Shown here in pieces: positions 1-8,871 of a stretch of 64,000 nt of DNA (within the stretch, counting starts at the first letter, position 1; each line of letters begins with the position of its first letter). The stretch spans positions 614,792-678,791 of the forward strand of contig CALSPH010000002.1 in the NCBI GenBank assembly GCA_943788195.1. Reading direction: 5' to 3'. The stretch comes from an uncultured Bacteroidia bacterium (GTDB lineage: Bacteria > Bacteroidota > Bacteroidia > NS11-12g > UBA955). The notes beneath the pieces were generated by a model. The model saw only the letters and a program-made list of their open reading frames with translations, was not told where the DNA came from and made no database searches. Made by a program: the position numbers and the translations under genes.

Positions 1-1
1 G

Positions 2-169
2 AACGAACTGTATATTGTGCATTCAAACTACATTAATAATCAAGGCGTGATTCAGGAAAAAGCAATAGAAAGTAGTGCATTAGCCGCCTCCAAATCTTTC
101 TGGTTTGCGCCCATTGGCGGTTCTGCTTCGCTAACGAAAAAATGGTTATCCAAGACCCAAATCAACTAG
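2..169 (+). CDS. C-terminal tail of an unidentified protein (partial)
   Basis: An open frame enters from the left edge and gives 55 residues before a TAG stop. The tail ends in the motif SKTQIN and contains the stretch SKSFWFAPIGGSAS. I do not recognise a family. It lies 61 bases upstream of the 3-hydroxyanthranilate dioxygenase start on the same strand, but a promoter box sits between them, so co-transcription is not required. The reading frame is the only one open through this stretch. Confidence 0.5.
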   Translation, partial: NELYIVHSNYINNQGVIQEKAIESSALAASKSFWFAPIGGSASLTKKWLSKTQIN

Positions 170-216
170 ACGTATAATTAAGGGGTCTGCTATTAGCAAT
201 TGAATAGATTAATAAT

Positions 217-224
217 TAATTTTG
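217..224 (+). promoter_or_regulatory. Bacteroidota -7 box (TAATTTTG) of the HAAO gene
   Basis: The sequence matches TAnnTTTG and ends 6 bases before the ATG at 231. A possible TTG start at 222 lies inside the box, which argues for the ATG as the true start. Confidence 0.55.
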
Positions 225-230
225 AACACT

Positions 231-758
231 ATGGCAGTACGCAAACCTTTTAACCTTCAAGCGTGGATTGATGAACATCGAAATGAACTTAAACCTCCCG
301 TTGGAAATCGAAACTTATACAAAGATGCAGGTGATTATATCGTTATGATTGTGGCTGGACCCAATGCCAGAAAAGATTACCACTATAATGAAACCGAAGA
401 ATTGTTCTATCAATTGGAAGGAGATATTGTGGTTAAAATACAAGAAGACGGCAAATCGGTTGAAGTGCCGATTAAAGAAGGGGAAATGTTTCTTTTGCCT
501 GCAAAAATACCGCACTCACCCATCCGAAGCGACCGCAGTATTGGTTTGGTGATCGAGTGCAAAAGAACGGCTGGTGAACGGGACGGACTATTGTGGTACT
601 GCGACAACTGCAACAACCCATTGCATAGCACCTATTTCCCATTGAAGGATGTAGAAACCGACTTTCAACCGAGATTCAAGGAATACTATGCCAGCGAAGA
701 AATGCGAACCTGCTCTAACTGTGGCACAGTAATGGAAACCGACCCTCGCTTTATCTAG
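231..758 (+). CDS. nbaC: 3-hydroxyanthranilate 3,4-dioxygenase
   Basis: This cupin-fold, iron-dependent dioxygenase opens the ring of 3-hydroxyanthranilate in the kynurenine route of tryptophan breakdown and NAD synthesis. With the ATG at 231 it has 175 residues. The iron ligands fall at His51, Glu57 and His95, the same positions as in the characterised Cupriavidus enzyme. The C-terminal rubredoxin-like metal site of the bacterial enzymes is present as two CxxC pairs (about residues 124/127 and 161/164). No other kynurenine gene lies in the window. The following ccm genes have their own promoter box, so it may be a single-gene unit. Confidence 0.95.
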   Translation: MAVRKPFNLQAWIDEHRNELKPPVGNRNLYKDAGDYIVMIVAGPNARKDYHYNETEELFYQLEGDIVVKIQEDGKSVEVPIKEGEMFLLPAKIPHSPIRSDRSIGLVIECKRTAGERDGLLWYCDNCNNPLHSTYFPLKDVETDFQPRFKEYYASEEMRTCSNCGTVMETDPRFI

Positions 759-812
759 CAATTAATTTGACAAATATCATTCGTCAGCCTCTCGTAAAAT
801 CGAATAAGAAAC

Positions 813-820
813 TATCTTTG
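813..820 (+). promoter_or_regulatory. Bacteroidota -7 box (TATCTTTG) of the ccm operon
   Basis: A perfect TAnnTTTG match ends 4 bases before the ccmC ATG at 825. Transcription would start at or very near the start codon, giving a leaderless or almost leaderless message. Confidence 0.55.
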
Positions 821-824
821 CACC

Positions 825-1508
825 ATGCTTAAAAATGGCTGGTGGAAAGTTTTAGGAATCCTCTTAATGAGCTATACACTTTATCGTGGATTAACAACTC
901 ATGTGCCAGCAGTTGATCTAATTGAGCAAAGCATTCGCAACCTATTTTTCCATGTCCCCATGTGGATGGTAATGATTGTGATTCTTTTCACCTCTGCAGT
1001 GTATTCCATTCTCTATTTAAATAAGCAAGATTTAAAATACGATCATTATGCCCAATCCTTTTTAGAAATCGGACTTTTGTTGGGTGTTTGTGGGTGCATC
1101 ACCGGAGCAATTTGGGCAAGGGCTACTTGGGGCGACTATTGGCCCAATGACCCTAAACTAAAAGGTGTTACAGCAGGCATGCTAATTTATGCAGCCCTTG
1201 TTGTGCTGCGAGCGGCCATAGACGAACCCAAGAAAAAGGCGAAGATTGGTGCAATTTATAACATCTTCGTTTTCCCTATTTTCTTAGCTTTTATCTATGT
1301 GATGCCTAAATTAAATCCAGGATTGCACCCAGGAAGTGGAGATACCGTTCAGTTTGTAGATTACAACGTAATGGATAAGGATCTTCGAATGGTGTTTTAT
1401 CCAGCCATTTTAGGCTGGGGATTGTTATTCTTATGGATAACCACATTGAGATATCGAATGATCCGAATTATATACAAAAGGAACTTGAAACAATTGAACA
1501 AAGTATGA
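825..1508 (+). CDS. ccmC: Cytochrome c maturation protein CcmC (haem handling, CcsA/CcmC family)
   Basis: CcmC is an inner-membrane protein that loads haem onto the chaperone CcmE during System I cytochrome c biogenesis. The 227-residue product has about six hydrophobic segments. Its tryptophan-rich periplasmic signature reads WARATWGDYWPNDP (around residues 97-110), the haem-binding WWD-type motif of this family. Its TGA stop overlaps the next ATG as ATGA, so translation into ccmD is probably coupled. ccmA and ccmB are not next to it here; upstream is a kynurenine-pathway gene. Confidence 0.93.
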   Translation: MLKNGWWKVLGILLMSYTLYRGLTTHVPAVDLIEQSIRNLFFHVPMWMVMIVILFTSAVYSILYLNKQDLKYDHYAQSFLEIGLLLGVCGCITGAIWARATWGDYWPNDPKLKGVTAGMLIYAALVVLRAAIDEPKKKAKIGAIYNIFVFPIFLAFIYVMPKLNPGLHPGSGDTVQFVDYNVMDKDLRMVFYPAILGWGLLFLWITTLRYRMIRIIYKRNLKQLNKV

Positions 1509-1648
1509 GTTTTACAGAGTTAATAAAAGATGCCAATAAATACTATGCAGTAATTGCTGTAATAGCCACGATTTTTATTCTTGTTGTACTTTATTTGGTA
1601 TGGCTGGATGTAAAAATTAGAAGAATTGAAAAAGACAACGAAGATTAA
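1505..1648 (+). CDS. ccmD: CcmD-like small membrane protein
   Basis: This 47-residue protein starts at an ATG that overlaps the ccmC stop (ATGA). An in-frame ATG at 1433 lies inside ccmC and is rejected. It has one membrane helix (about residues 15-36) followed by a charged tail, the usual build of CcmD, which stabilises the CcmC-CcmE haem complex. CcmD sequences are poorly conserved, so the call rests on size, topology and position between ccmC and ccmE. Confidence 0.8.
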   Translation: MSFTELIKDANKYYAVIAVIATIFILVVLYLVWLDVKIRRIEKDNED

Positions 1649-1661
1649 TTAATTCGTAAAA

Positions 1662-2057
1662 ATGAAAACAGTACACATCGCGATCATCGCATTATTGGGA
1701 GTAGGAATTGCCGTAGTAGTTTCTTTATATGGCGGAACCAGCCAATACATCACGTTTGATGTTGCCAAGCAATACGCCAAGGAATATCCAAACAAAGAAT
1801 TTCATGTGGTTGGGTCGCTAAATAAAGAGAAACCAATGGTGTATAACCCCATGAAAGATGCCAATCGTTTTGAATTCTATATGAATGACACCTTAGGCAA
1901 TTTATCCAAAGTGATTTACTACAATAGCAAACCCCAGGATATTGAAAAAACAGAACGCATTGTTTGCATTGGCAAACACAATGGTGAATATTTTGAGGCA
2001 AGCCAAATCTTAAGTAAGTGCCCATCTAAATATAACGAAGAAATAGAGGGTAATTAA
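1662..2057 (+). CDS. ccmE: Cytochrome c maturation haem chaperone CcmE
   Basis: CcmE carries haem covalently from CcmC to CcmF in the periplasm. The 131-residue protein has an N-terminal membrane anchor (about residues 4-22), an OB-fold domain, and the motif KHNGEY in which His106 is the expected covalent haem ligand and Tyr110 the axial ligand. The C-terminal KCPSKY stretch is typical of the family. It follows ccmD by 13 bases and precedes ccmF by one base, so it belongs to the same operon. Confidence 0.93.
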   Translation: MKTVHIAIIALLGVGIAVVVSLYGGTSQYITFDVAKQYAKEYPNKEFHVVGSLNKEKPMVYNPMKDANRFEFYMNDTLGNLSKVIYYNSKPQDIEKTERIVCIGKHNGEYFEASQILSKCPSKYNEEIEGN

Positions 2058-2058
2058 T

Positions 2059-4572
2059 ATGGGCGAAACCATTGTATTTGAAGGAGAACACCTATGGATC
2101 GGTAACCTAGGGCATGCAGCCATCGTTTTAGCGATGATTGCTTCTTTGGGAGCGGCCATTTTCTATATCCTCGGCAATAAAAACAAAGCCTATATCGGCA
2201 CCGCACGTGTGCTCTTAATTACCCATGTAATTGCAGTATTTGCAATTGTTGCGGCTCTTTTTGGAATTATTTATGGCCATTATTTCGAATATCAATATGC
2301 ATGGCAACACAGCAGTAAAGGACTGCCTTGGTACTTTATGCTTTCCTGTTTTTGGGAAGGTCAAGAAGGCAGTTTTCTGCTTTGGATTTTTTGGAATGCC
2401 GTACTCACTTTAATCTTACTCAAAAAGGCAAAAAGCTGGGAAGCACCCGTACTTGCCATTGTATGCTTGGTCCAAGTTGCGCTCAACAGTATGCTATTGG
2501 GAATTGAATTTGAATTATTTGGCTCAGTAGCCCACATTGGGTCCAGTCCTTTTGAATTATTGCGTATTAAAAGCCCCGAGTTTTTACAAATCCCCATTGT
2601 ACAAAAAATGGGGCAAGCTAAATATTTACACGCCATTCAAGATGGAAGCGGATTAAATCCTTTGCTTCAAAATTATTGGATGGTGATTCATCCACCCACC
2701 CTATTTTCTGGATTTGCTTGTACGGTAATTCCATTTGCTTATGCGGTTGCCTCCATTTGGAATCGAAGAAGCAATGAATGGGTGACTGCTGCATTACCCT
2801 ATACCATTATAACCGTGATGATTTTGGGTACGGGCATTATCATGGGAGGCTATTGGGCCTATGAGTCCTTAAGTTTTGGAGGATACTGGGCATGGGATCC
2901 GGTAGAAAATGCATCACTTATGCCTTGGATTTTAATGGTGGTCACCTTGCACATGCTACTCATCAGTAAGGCACGAGGAACCTATAAAGGGCTTTCTATC
3001 TTTTTGGCGATATCCTCATTTGTGATGGTGCTTTATGCCACATTCTTAACACGAAGTGGTGTATTAGGTGACAGCTCGGTGCACTCCTTTGTGGACTTAG
3101 GCTTAAACGGTCAACTGCTCATCGTGTTGTTCAGTTTTATTGCCTTGCCGCTGGGTTTATGGATATACAACAAAGTGAAGTACAAGGAAGAAAAGACCGC
3201 TCAAATCGAAGAAAAAATTCACAGTCGCGAATTTTGGATGTTCATTGGTGCCTTGGTGCTGGTTTTATCCTTAGTACATATCATTGGCGCTACTTCCATT
3301 CCGGTTTACAATAAATTGTTTGGTACCAACATCGCTCCACCGACTGACCCAATAGCATATTACAACACCTGGCAAACACCGTTTGCGATGATCATTTTAT
3401 TGATTATGGCAGTTGGGCAGTTCTTGCGATTCAGAGAAACTCCGCGCAGCGTTTGGCTGAAACCCGTGGTATTATCATTAATCATTTCCGTGTTGCTTAC
3501 CTTAATCCTTGCTTATGCGTTCTCCATCAACACTGGCCTCTACTTTTTCTTTCTTTTTGCCTGTATTTATGCAGCCGTTGCAAATATTCAATACATTTTT
3601 ACCGGGCTTAAAGGAAAGCTCAAATTAGCCGGAGCTTCCATTGCGCATGCGGGTTTTGGAATCATGCTCTTAGGAGTGTTGGTTTCCTCAGTAAACCAGC
3701 ATGTGATTTCATATAATAATACGGGAGGTGATTATATTGATGCCACAGCCAAGGATGGAATGGAAAAAGTAAAAGCCGTTTCATTTAACCGTGAGAACAT
3801 CCTCTTGCAAAAGAATGTTCCGGTTATGCTGGATGATTACCGTGCAACGTATTATGGTGACACCTTTATCGCCCCAAATAAATTTTTCAAAGTACGCTAT
3901 CAAAAAATAGACCCAATTAGCAAAGAGATCAACGAAGAATTTATATTGAGTCCGTATGCACAGATGAATGACAAAATGGGTGGTTTAGTTTCCAGTCCAT
4001 CTACTAAGCACTATTTATCTAAAGATGTATTTACTCACGTAAACCATGAATCTTCCCTTGATAAAGAACAACCCTGGTCCAATAAATTGGTACACACGGT
4101 ACAGATTGGCGACACCATCACCACTGTGGATGCATTGCACCGATTGATATTAAAAGACATTCGCAAAGAAGGGACTACCGATGGAAAACAAGTGGCCATT
4201 TATCCTCAAATCGAATTGACCTCAATAGAAGGAATCAAAACCATCCAACCCCGTTTGATATTGGATATGGAAAAAATTGCGCAACGCAGATCAATCGAGC
4301 AATATGCCATACGAGAACCTGTTGAAGAAAGTGGGCTCGGAATAAAAGTAGAGCTTACGCGTATTTTATTGCCGTTGCCCGGTGACGCACAAAAAGAGCC
4401 TCAATATGTGATTACCACCTATCAGCGTCAACCCACAAAAGACTATATCATTCTTAAGGCGATTGTATTTCCGTGGATCAATTTAGTCTGGGCTGGAACA
4501 CTTATTATGATTTTTGGATTCTTTCTATCCATAATCAGAAGAGCAAAAGAGTATAACAAGATTGCAAAATGA
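2059..4572 (+). CDS. ccmF: Haem lyase CcmF (cytochrome c maturation)
   Basis: CcmF is the multi-spanning inner-membrane haem lyase that attaches haem from CcmE to apocytochrome c. The protein has 837 residues, longer than the about 650 of the E. coli protein. The tryptophan-rich haem site is visible as FGGYWAWDPVEN (about residues 273-284), and the HPP motif (MVIHPPTLFSG) lies near residue 212. Many hydrophobic segments surround a large soluble C-terminal part, with a last membrane helix near residues 800-825. Its stop overlaps the next gene start by 4 bases. CcmG and CcmH partners are not in the window. Confidence 0.94.
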   Translation: MGETIVFEGEHLWIGNLGHAAIVLAMIASLGAAIFYILGNKNKAYIGTARVLLITHVIAVFAIVAALFGIIYGHYFEYQYAWQHSSKGLPWYFMLSCFWEGQEGSFLLWIFWNAVLTLILLKKAKSWEAPVLAIVCLVQVALNSMLLGIEFELFGSVAHIGSSPFELLRIKSPEFLQIPIVQKMGQAKYLHAIQDGSGLNPLLQNYWMVIHPPTLFSGFACTVIPFAYAVASIWNRRSNEWVTAALPYTIITVMILGTGIIMGGYWAYESLSFGGYWAWDPVENASLMPWILMVVTLHMLLISKARGTYKGLSIFLAISSFVMVLYATFLTRSGVLGDSSVHSFVDLGLNGQLLIVLFSFIALPLGLWIYNKVKYKEEKTAQIEEKIHSREFWMFIGALVLVLSLVHIIGATSIPVYNKLFGTNIAPPTDPIAYYNTWQTPFAMIILLIMAVGQFLRFRETPRSVWLKPVVLSLIISVLLTLILAYAFSINTGLYFFFLFACIYAAVANIQYIFTGLKGKLKLAGASIAHAGFGIMLLGVLVSSVNQHVISYNNTGGDYIDATAKDGMEKVKAVSFNRENILLQKNVPVMLDDYRATYYGDTFIAPNKFFKVRYQKIDPISKEINEEFILSPYAQMNDKMGGLVSSPSTKHYLSKDVFTHVNHESSLDKEQPWSNKLVHTVQIGDTITTVDALHRLILKDIRKEGTTDGKQVAIYPQIELTSIEGIKTIQPRLILDMEKIAQRRSIEQYAIREPVEESGLGIKVELTRILLPLPGDAQKEPQYVITTYQRQPTKDYIILKAIVFPWINLVWAGTLIMIFGFFLSIIRRAKEYNKIAK

Positions 4573-5312
4573 AAACACCAATAATTATAATAGGTTGGGG
4601 CACTACTGCTCAGTTTTTCGCCAAGCGATTTTCACATTTACGCATAGTTGCTGTTGCAACACGTGAAAAAGTAGATACCGGTAAAATAAAAAACATCCGC
4701 CTAAAAGAGATCAAAGATTCATTTGAAGGAATCATTTTGCTTTGCGTAAACGATGATAGCATAGCCGAGGTTGCACATCAATTATCTGAGAGTAATGGCC
4801 TGATTTGTCATTGCGCAGGTGCTATTGATATCAATGTTTTGGAAGACTTACAAAGCTTCGGTGTGTTTTATCCATTCCAGTCCTTAGCAAAAGTAGAAGC
4901 GGATGAAGAAATTCCTTTGCTCATTGAATGCGAGCATTTCTTGGATGGCAAATTATTGCATCAATTGGCGGTAGAAGGAAAATTTAAAGCAACGGATGTA
5001 AACAGCGAGCAAAGAAGACACTTGCATCTTGCCGCTACGGTGGTTAATAATTTTACCCATCACTTGCTCTCATCTACCAAGGATTATTTATTAAAAAACA
5101 ATGTGGATCGTGCCTTATTGACTCCCTTGATCTCCAAAACATTCGCGCATTTCTTAGAAGGCGAAGCGAATGGTTTCGAATTACAAACAGGACCGGCAAA
5201 ACGAGGTGATACAGATACCATCAAAACACATCTGGATATGTTGAAGGAGGATGCGGATTTTGCGGTTTTGTATCAATCGATGAGTGACTTAATTGCTAAA
5301 AAACACGCATAA
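4569..5312 (+). CDS. Rossmann-fold DUF2520 protein
   Basis: The 247-residue protein starts with a Rossmann-like nucleotide-binding segment (IIIGWGTTAQFFAKRF, residues 5-20) related to the NADP/F420 oxidoreductase fold. It ends in a helical DUF2520 domain containing the conserved HLAATVVNNFTHHL stretch (about residues 152-165) and GPAKRGD. The family's substrate is not established. The ATG overlaps the ccmF stop (ATGA), so it is translated with the ccm genes, although I know of no functional link to haem. Confidence 0.85.
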   Translation: MKTPIIIIGWGTTAQFFAKRFSHLRIVAVATREKVDTGKIKNIRLKEIKDSFEGIILLCVNDDSIAEVAHQLSESNGLICHCAGAIDINVLEDLQSFGVFYPFQSLAKVEADEEIPLLIECEHFLDGKLLHQLAVEGKFKATDVNSEQRRHLHLAATVVNNFTHHLLSSTKDYLLKNNVDRALLTPLISKTFAHFLEGEANGFELQTGPAKRGDTDTIKTHLDMLKEDADFAVLYQSMSDLIAKKHA

Positions 5313-5380
5313 GGACGTTGAAATCTGGATTTTGAATTCAGTCTCAATATTCCGAAATTGCCCCCCTAAATAATACTACT

Positions 5381-6259
5381 ATGAAGAAAGCATACGTTTT
5401 TCCAGGCCAAGGAGCTCAATTCGTTGGAATGGGTAAAGAATTATATGATACTAATCCAGAGGCCAAGAAGTTATTTGAACGAGCCAATAACTTATTGGGT
5501 TTTCGAATCACAGATGAAATGTTTGAAGGCACCGCTGAAGGACTGAAGGAAACCAAAGTGACTCAACCTGCAATTTTTTTGCATAGTGTGTTAAGCGCTT
5601 ACAGTTTGGGTGATGATTTTCAGCCTGACATGGCCGCGGGACATAGTTTAGGTGAATTCTCAGCATTGGTTGCTGCAAAGGCAATGAGTTTTGAGGATGG
5701 CCTTCAATTAGTAAGTAAAAGAGCTTTAGCCATGCAAAAAGCATGTGAAATAACCCCATCGACCATGGCTGCTGTTTTAGCCCTTGAGGATAAGGTAGTA
5801 GAAGATATCTGCGCAGATATTGAAGGGGTGGTGGTTGCTGCCAACTATAATTGCCCAGGGCAGTTGGTGATTAGTGGGGAAACATCCGCAGTAGAAGCGG
5901 CTTGCGAAAAATTAAAAGCAGCCGGTGCGCGAAGAGCATTAATTTTACCGGTAGGTGGTGCATTTCACAGCCCAATGATGGAACCTGCACGAGAAGAATT
6001 GGCTGCGGCCATTGCAGAAACGGTAATAATGGAACCCATTTGTCCCATCTATCAAAACGTAGTTGCCAAAGCGGTTACGAATCCTGCAGAGATTAAAGAA
6101 AATTTGATCGCTCAACTCACTGCACCCGTACGTTGGACACAAAGTGTACAACAAATGGTGGCTGATGGTGCTACCCTATTTACTGAAATTGGACCAGGCA
6201 AGGTGCTGCAAGGCTTGGTTAAAAAAATTAGTCCAGATACCGAAACTGCAGGCTTATAA
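5381..6259 (+). CDS. fabD: Malonyl-CoA:ACP transacylase
   Basis: FabD transfers malonyl groups from CoA to acyl carrier protein at the start of fatty acid synthesis. The 292-residue length is standard. The nucleophile is Ser89 in GHSLGE, the substrate-carboxylate Arg is Arg114, and the catalytic His is His196 in GGAFHSP. The N-terminal FPGQGAQ loop is intact. The stop codon overlaps the following methyltransferase start (TAATG), so the two are probably co-translated. Other fab genes are not adjacent. Confidence 0.96.
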   Translation: MKKAYVFPGQGAQFVGMGKELYDTNPEAKKLFERANNLLGFRITDEMFEGTAEGLKETKVTQPAIFLHSVLSAYSLGDDFQPDMAAGHSLGEFSALVAAKAMSFEDGLQLVSKRALAMQKACEITPSTMAAVLALEDKVVEDICADIEGVVVAANYNCPGQLVISGETSAVEAACEKLKAAGARRALILPVGGAFHSPMMEPAREELAAAIAETVIMEPICPIYQNVVAKAVTNPAEIKENLIAQLTAPVRWTQSVQQMVADGATLFTEIGPGKVLQGLVKKISPDTETAGL

Positions 6260-6837
6260 TGGCACTTGATCAGGACTTTTGGAATCAACGTAATGTGGAA
6301 CAACAAACAGGCTGGGATTTAGGCGAAGCCTCACCTCCATTGGTAGCTATCTTTGATCAAATTGAAAACAAGAATGCGAGCATTCTTATTCCAGGTTGCG
6401 GCAATGCCTATGAAGCGCAATACCTTTTAGAAAAGGGATTTACCAATATTACCTTAATTGACATTGCTCCCCTCTTAGTAAAGGAATTGCAAGAACAATT
6501 TGTTGGAAACAAACACATTCATATTATTTGTGCAGACTTTTTCGATTTAGAAGGTCAATTTGACTACATCATCGAGCAAACGTTTTTCTGTGCTTTAGAT
6601 CCCAGTTTACGAAAGGCTTATGTAGATAAAATGCATTCGCTACTCAATCCGCAAGGCATATTGACAGGGGTGATGTTTAGCCAACCATTTGAGATAGAAG
6701 GGCCTCCTTTTGGCGGGACGCAAGAAGAATATGAAAGGCTCTTTGCTGATCAATTCATCCTTAACTTCTCTGCAAGTGCACATTCAATCCCTGCACGCCA
6801 GGGTCATGAATTGAAAGCGGTATTAACCAAACGTTAG
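6259..6837 (+). CDS. SAM-dependent methyltransferase, thiopurine S-methyltransferase (TPMT) type
   Basis: The 192-residue protein has the TPMT hallmarks: an N-terminal FWNQRNVEQQTGWDLGEASPP region, the SAM-binding loop ILIPGCGNAYEA (about residues 42-53), and the later GPPFGGTQEEYE segment. Family members methylate small thiols, selenium or tellurium compounds; the natural substrate here is unknown. It is coupled to fabD by a one-base overlap. Its stop overlaps the convergent barrel gene by 4 bases. Confidence 0.85.
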   Translation: MALDQDFWNQRNVEQQTGWDLGEASPPLVAIFDQIENKNASILIPGCGNAYEAQYLLEKGFTNITLIDIAPLLVKELQEQFVGNKHIHIICADFFDLEGQFDYIIEQTFFCALDPSLRKAYVDKMHSLLNPQGILTGVMFSQPFEIEGPPFGGTQEEYERLFADQFILNFSASAHSIPARQGHELKAVLTKR

Positions 6838-7529
6838 TTTTCTTTTGCTTTCCACTTGAGTTGATAACCAAAATACGCATTGAATAAGGCGGTTTGAGTT
6901 TTGATAGATCCTCCTAAATTAGTTATAGCGGTCGTAGTTCTAGTGGCAGGCCAATCTGCAACGGGAATAAAATTATGATGATAATCTATGCCGATCCCTC
7001 CAAAAAAGAGCCCGAAGTTTTTTATAATTTTGGCTCTAGCCACCAAACCAACAGAAACTGGATTATACCCCTGCGCTGACCCGATACCTTCAAAAGCATC
7101 ATTCATGTTCACCACAACATCTAACCTTGGACCTAATCCAAAAACCAAATTTGTTCCGTGAAATTCCAACTGATATTGGGCCAAAGTATTGAACGAGATG
7201 TAGTCCAAATAAGCTTCAACGCGAACTGTACCTATCGGCCCCTGGCCAAAAACATTCGTAGTGTCAAAGGAATTCCAACCACCCACACGCAGAAAGCCTA
7301 TGCTGCTGGAAAGTGAAAAACGCTTTTTCTTCATATATTCTGCTCCAATAAAAAAAGATGGACCCACTAAACTGTTCGGATAAAAACTGGTGTTGCCAGA
7401 ATTCTTAAAGGTCCAATCCAATTGGGTTACTGCAACACCGGGTTGAATAAAAATGCGCTGGGCTCACGCTTGGTTGCCTAAGGCTACCAACAACAGAACA
7501 AGTAAAAACCGTTTTCCAGATGTCTTCAT
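6834..7529 (-). pseudogene. Outer-membrane beta-barrel protein interrupted by TGA in its signal peptide
   Basis: The main open frame (195 residues, 7421-6834) is rich in alternating aromatic and glycine strands and ends in a short basic tail, like small PorT-type barrels. Reading upstream in the same frame reaches an ATG at 7529 and a convincing signal peptide (MKTSGKRFLLVLLLVALG). Codon 22 is TGA (7466-7464), giving NQA-stop-AQR at the expected cleavage site. A Trp there (QAWAQ) would be normal, so TGG to TGA is the simplest explanation. Without read-through no exported product can be made; an internal ATG at 7421 would lack the signal peptide. It could also be a base-call error. Confidence 0.75.
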
Positions 7530-7952
7530 ATGAATACAATAATAGAACTTGAGGATTTCGAATCCAAACCGGCCCATTGGATCTAATTAATTGCTTATTA
7601 TTGACTCAAAATTTTGGTATACAGCAATTATTTATGTGCAGATTTGACTTCCGTTCATTTTAATATTGGAAATCGATGAGCAACTTCAAGAAAAAAGGAG
7701 AATAATTTTTCAGACGAACCTGAAGAATGGGGTTTTATTGGAACCACAGGTAAAACCCAAAATTTAATCAATGGGGTAGGAAATCTCCAATTCAAGATAA
7801 CACCTCGCTTTCGATCACTCAGCAAGTTGAAGCTACCCTCCCGATATTCATCGGGACTGGACTTCCTTCCTCTCCATTTTGTATCGCTCAGTATAACCTT
7901 CCTTCGACTTCGCTAAGGACATGCCTCGCCAAGGATTGTTTCTTTGAAAATA

Positions 7953-7986
7953 AAAAACCCACCAGTTTAATTACTGATGGGTTTTT
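7953..7986. terminator. Hairpin followed by a T run
   Basis: AAAAACCCACCAGT pairs with ACTGATGGGTTTTT around a 6-base loop with one mismatch. The A and T runs on both sides would allow termination in either direction, although no intact gene now ends at it. Confidence 0.6.
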
Positions 7987-8002
7987 GTCGCTTCTGCGAA
8001 GA

Positions 8003-8018
8003 TCCCCAACCTGGACTC
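8003..8018. repeat. 16-base direct repeat of the tRNA-Asn 3' region
   Basis: The 16 bases TCCCCAACCTGGACTC are identical to 9355-9370, which lies inside tRNA-Asn (acceptor and T arm on the minus strand). This is the pattern left by integration into a tRNA 3' end, but the length is modest and the claim is tentative. Confidence 0.45.
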
Positions 8019-8057
8019 ACTTCGTCCTGTGTCCTCAGCATAAACTTCTCGCCAGGC

Positions 8058-8109
8058 TTATTCGCCATAGGCGAATAAAAAAGGCTTAATCTTTTCAGAT
8101 TAAGCCTTT
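8058..8109. terminator. Two back-to-back hairpins, the second a strong terminator
   Basis: TTATTCGCC and GGCGAATAA pair around ATA (8058-8078). Immediately after, AAAGGCTTAATCT and AGATTAAGCCTTT form a perfect 13-base-pair stem with a 4-base loop (8080-8109). No neighbouring intact gene explains them. Confidence 0.55.
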
Positions 8110-8344
8110 GGTCGCTTTGCTCCCCCTATTATTCAGAGTTGCAGCCAATCCTCGCCCTATGAGGGGCTACTCTCAGAAAGTCTTGTCCATTGAAATTAAC
8201 TATGTTCTAGTAAAAATTGCTAGAGAAAAGTCAGTAATGACTTTAGTTCCAAATCTAATATTCATATATGCCGAGTAAACTTTCTAGTGTTAATTGTCAA
8301 ACAAAAGTGGAACAAATTGCTTGAAGGATTATTGCTCTTAGATA

Positions 8345-8869
8345 GGTTCTGTCGCATTAATTATTTTGACTGTAAACTAAGGTAAATGTGGCAAAAAGGT
8401 TTGATTGATAGTCAGTGTTTTAACTTTTCACGGACATCTAAATTTATTATTAAAACGAATAATTTTGGATTAATGCGAAAGAACCCACTATATTCCCAAT
8501 ATGATTAATGTTGCATATTACCTTGCTTATCCACTGCTCGGTAGAGATAGCGGTCTTTTCCTCCTACTTTGATGTAGGTCTCATCCATGCGCCAACTGTC
8601 ACAAACCTGTTTCTTGCGTTTGTGCATATTCGCTTCTACTAAAGATGAAAACTTAAAAACCCATCTCTGAATATTGGAGTGGTCTACTTTTACACCACGT
8701 ATTTTGAGTAATTCTTCCACATCTCGGTAACTCAAAGTAAATCTCAATTTGAAATAAACTGCTTGTAAAATGATTGCTTTTGGATAACGATGATGTTTAA
8801 ACATAAATTCTAATTTTCAACTACAAATCTAAACGCTTCAGTTTATTTTCAAATTAATGCGACAGAACC
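8345..8869. mobile_element. Internally deleted IS6-family insertion sequence
   Basis: The element is bounded by perfect 18-base inverted repeats, GGTTCTGTCGCATTAATT at 8345-8362 and its complement at 8852-8869. It is 525 bases long, against roughly 700-900 for intact IS6-family elements. A third end-like sequence, 16 of 18 matching, lies inside at 8468-8485. The flanking 8-base sequences (CTTAGATA and AAGTTTAT) do not match, so no target duplication remains. It contains a truncated transposase gene and cannot move by itself. Confidence 0.85.
8505..8804 (-). pseudogene. IS6-family transposase, N-terminal fragment
   Basis: The 99-residue frame has the IS6 start (FKHHRYPKAIIL), the helix-turn-helix region with SYRDVEELL, and the first catalytic Asp in WRMDETYIKVGGK, ending soon after YRAVDKQGN. 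The second Asp and the catalytic Glu of the DDE triad are missing because the sequence runs into unrelated DNA at about 8515. Full-length relatives have about 230 residues, so it is inactive. Confidence 0.88.
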
Positions 8870-8871
8870 AA

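Larger units (their letters stand above)
7530..8344. other. Gene-free, hairpin-rich stretch
   Basis: I see no convincing coding frame here. The stretch holds three strong hairpins (7953-7986, 8058-8078 and 8080-8109), a weaker one (8227-8244, AAAGTCA with TGACTTT), and a 16-base copy of the tRNA-Asn 3' region (8003-8018). It looks like the decayed left part of an inserted segment between the broken barrel gene and the IS6 remnant. Confidence 0.6.
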
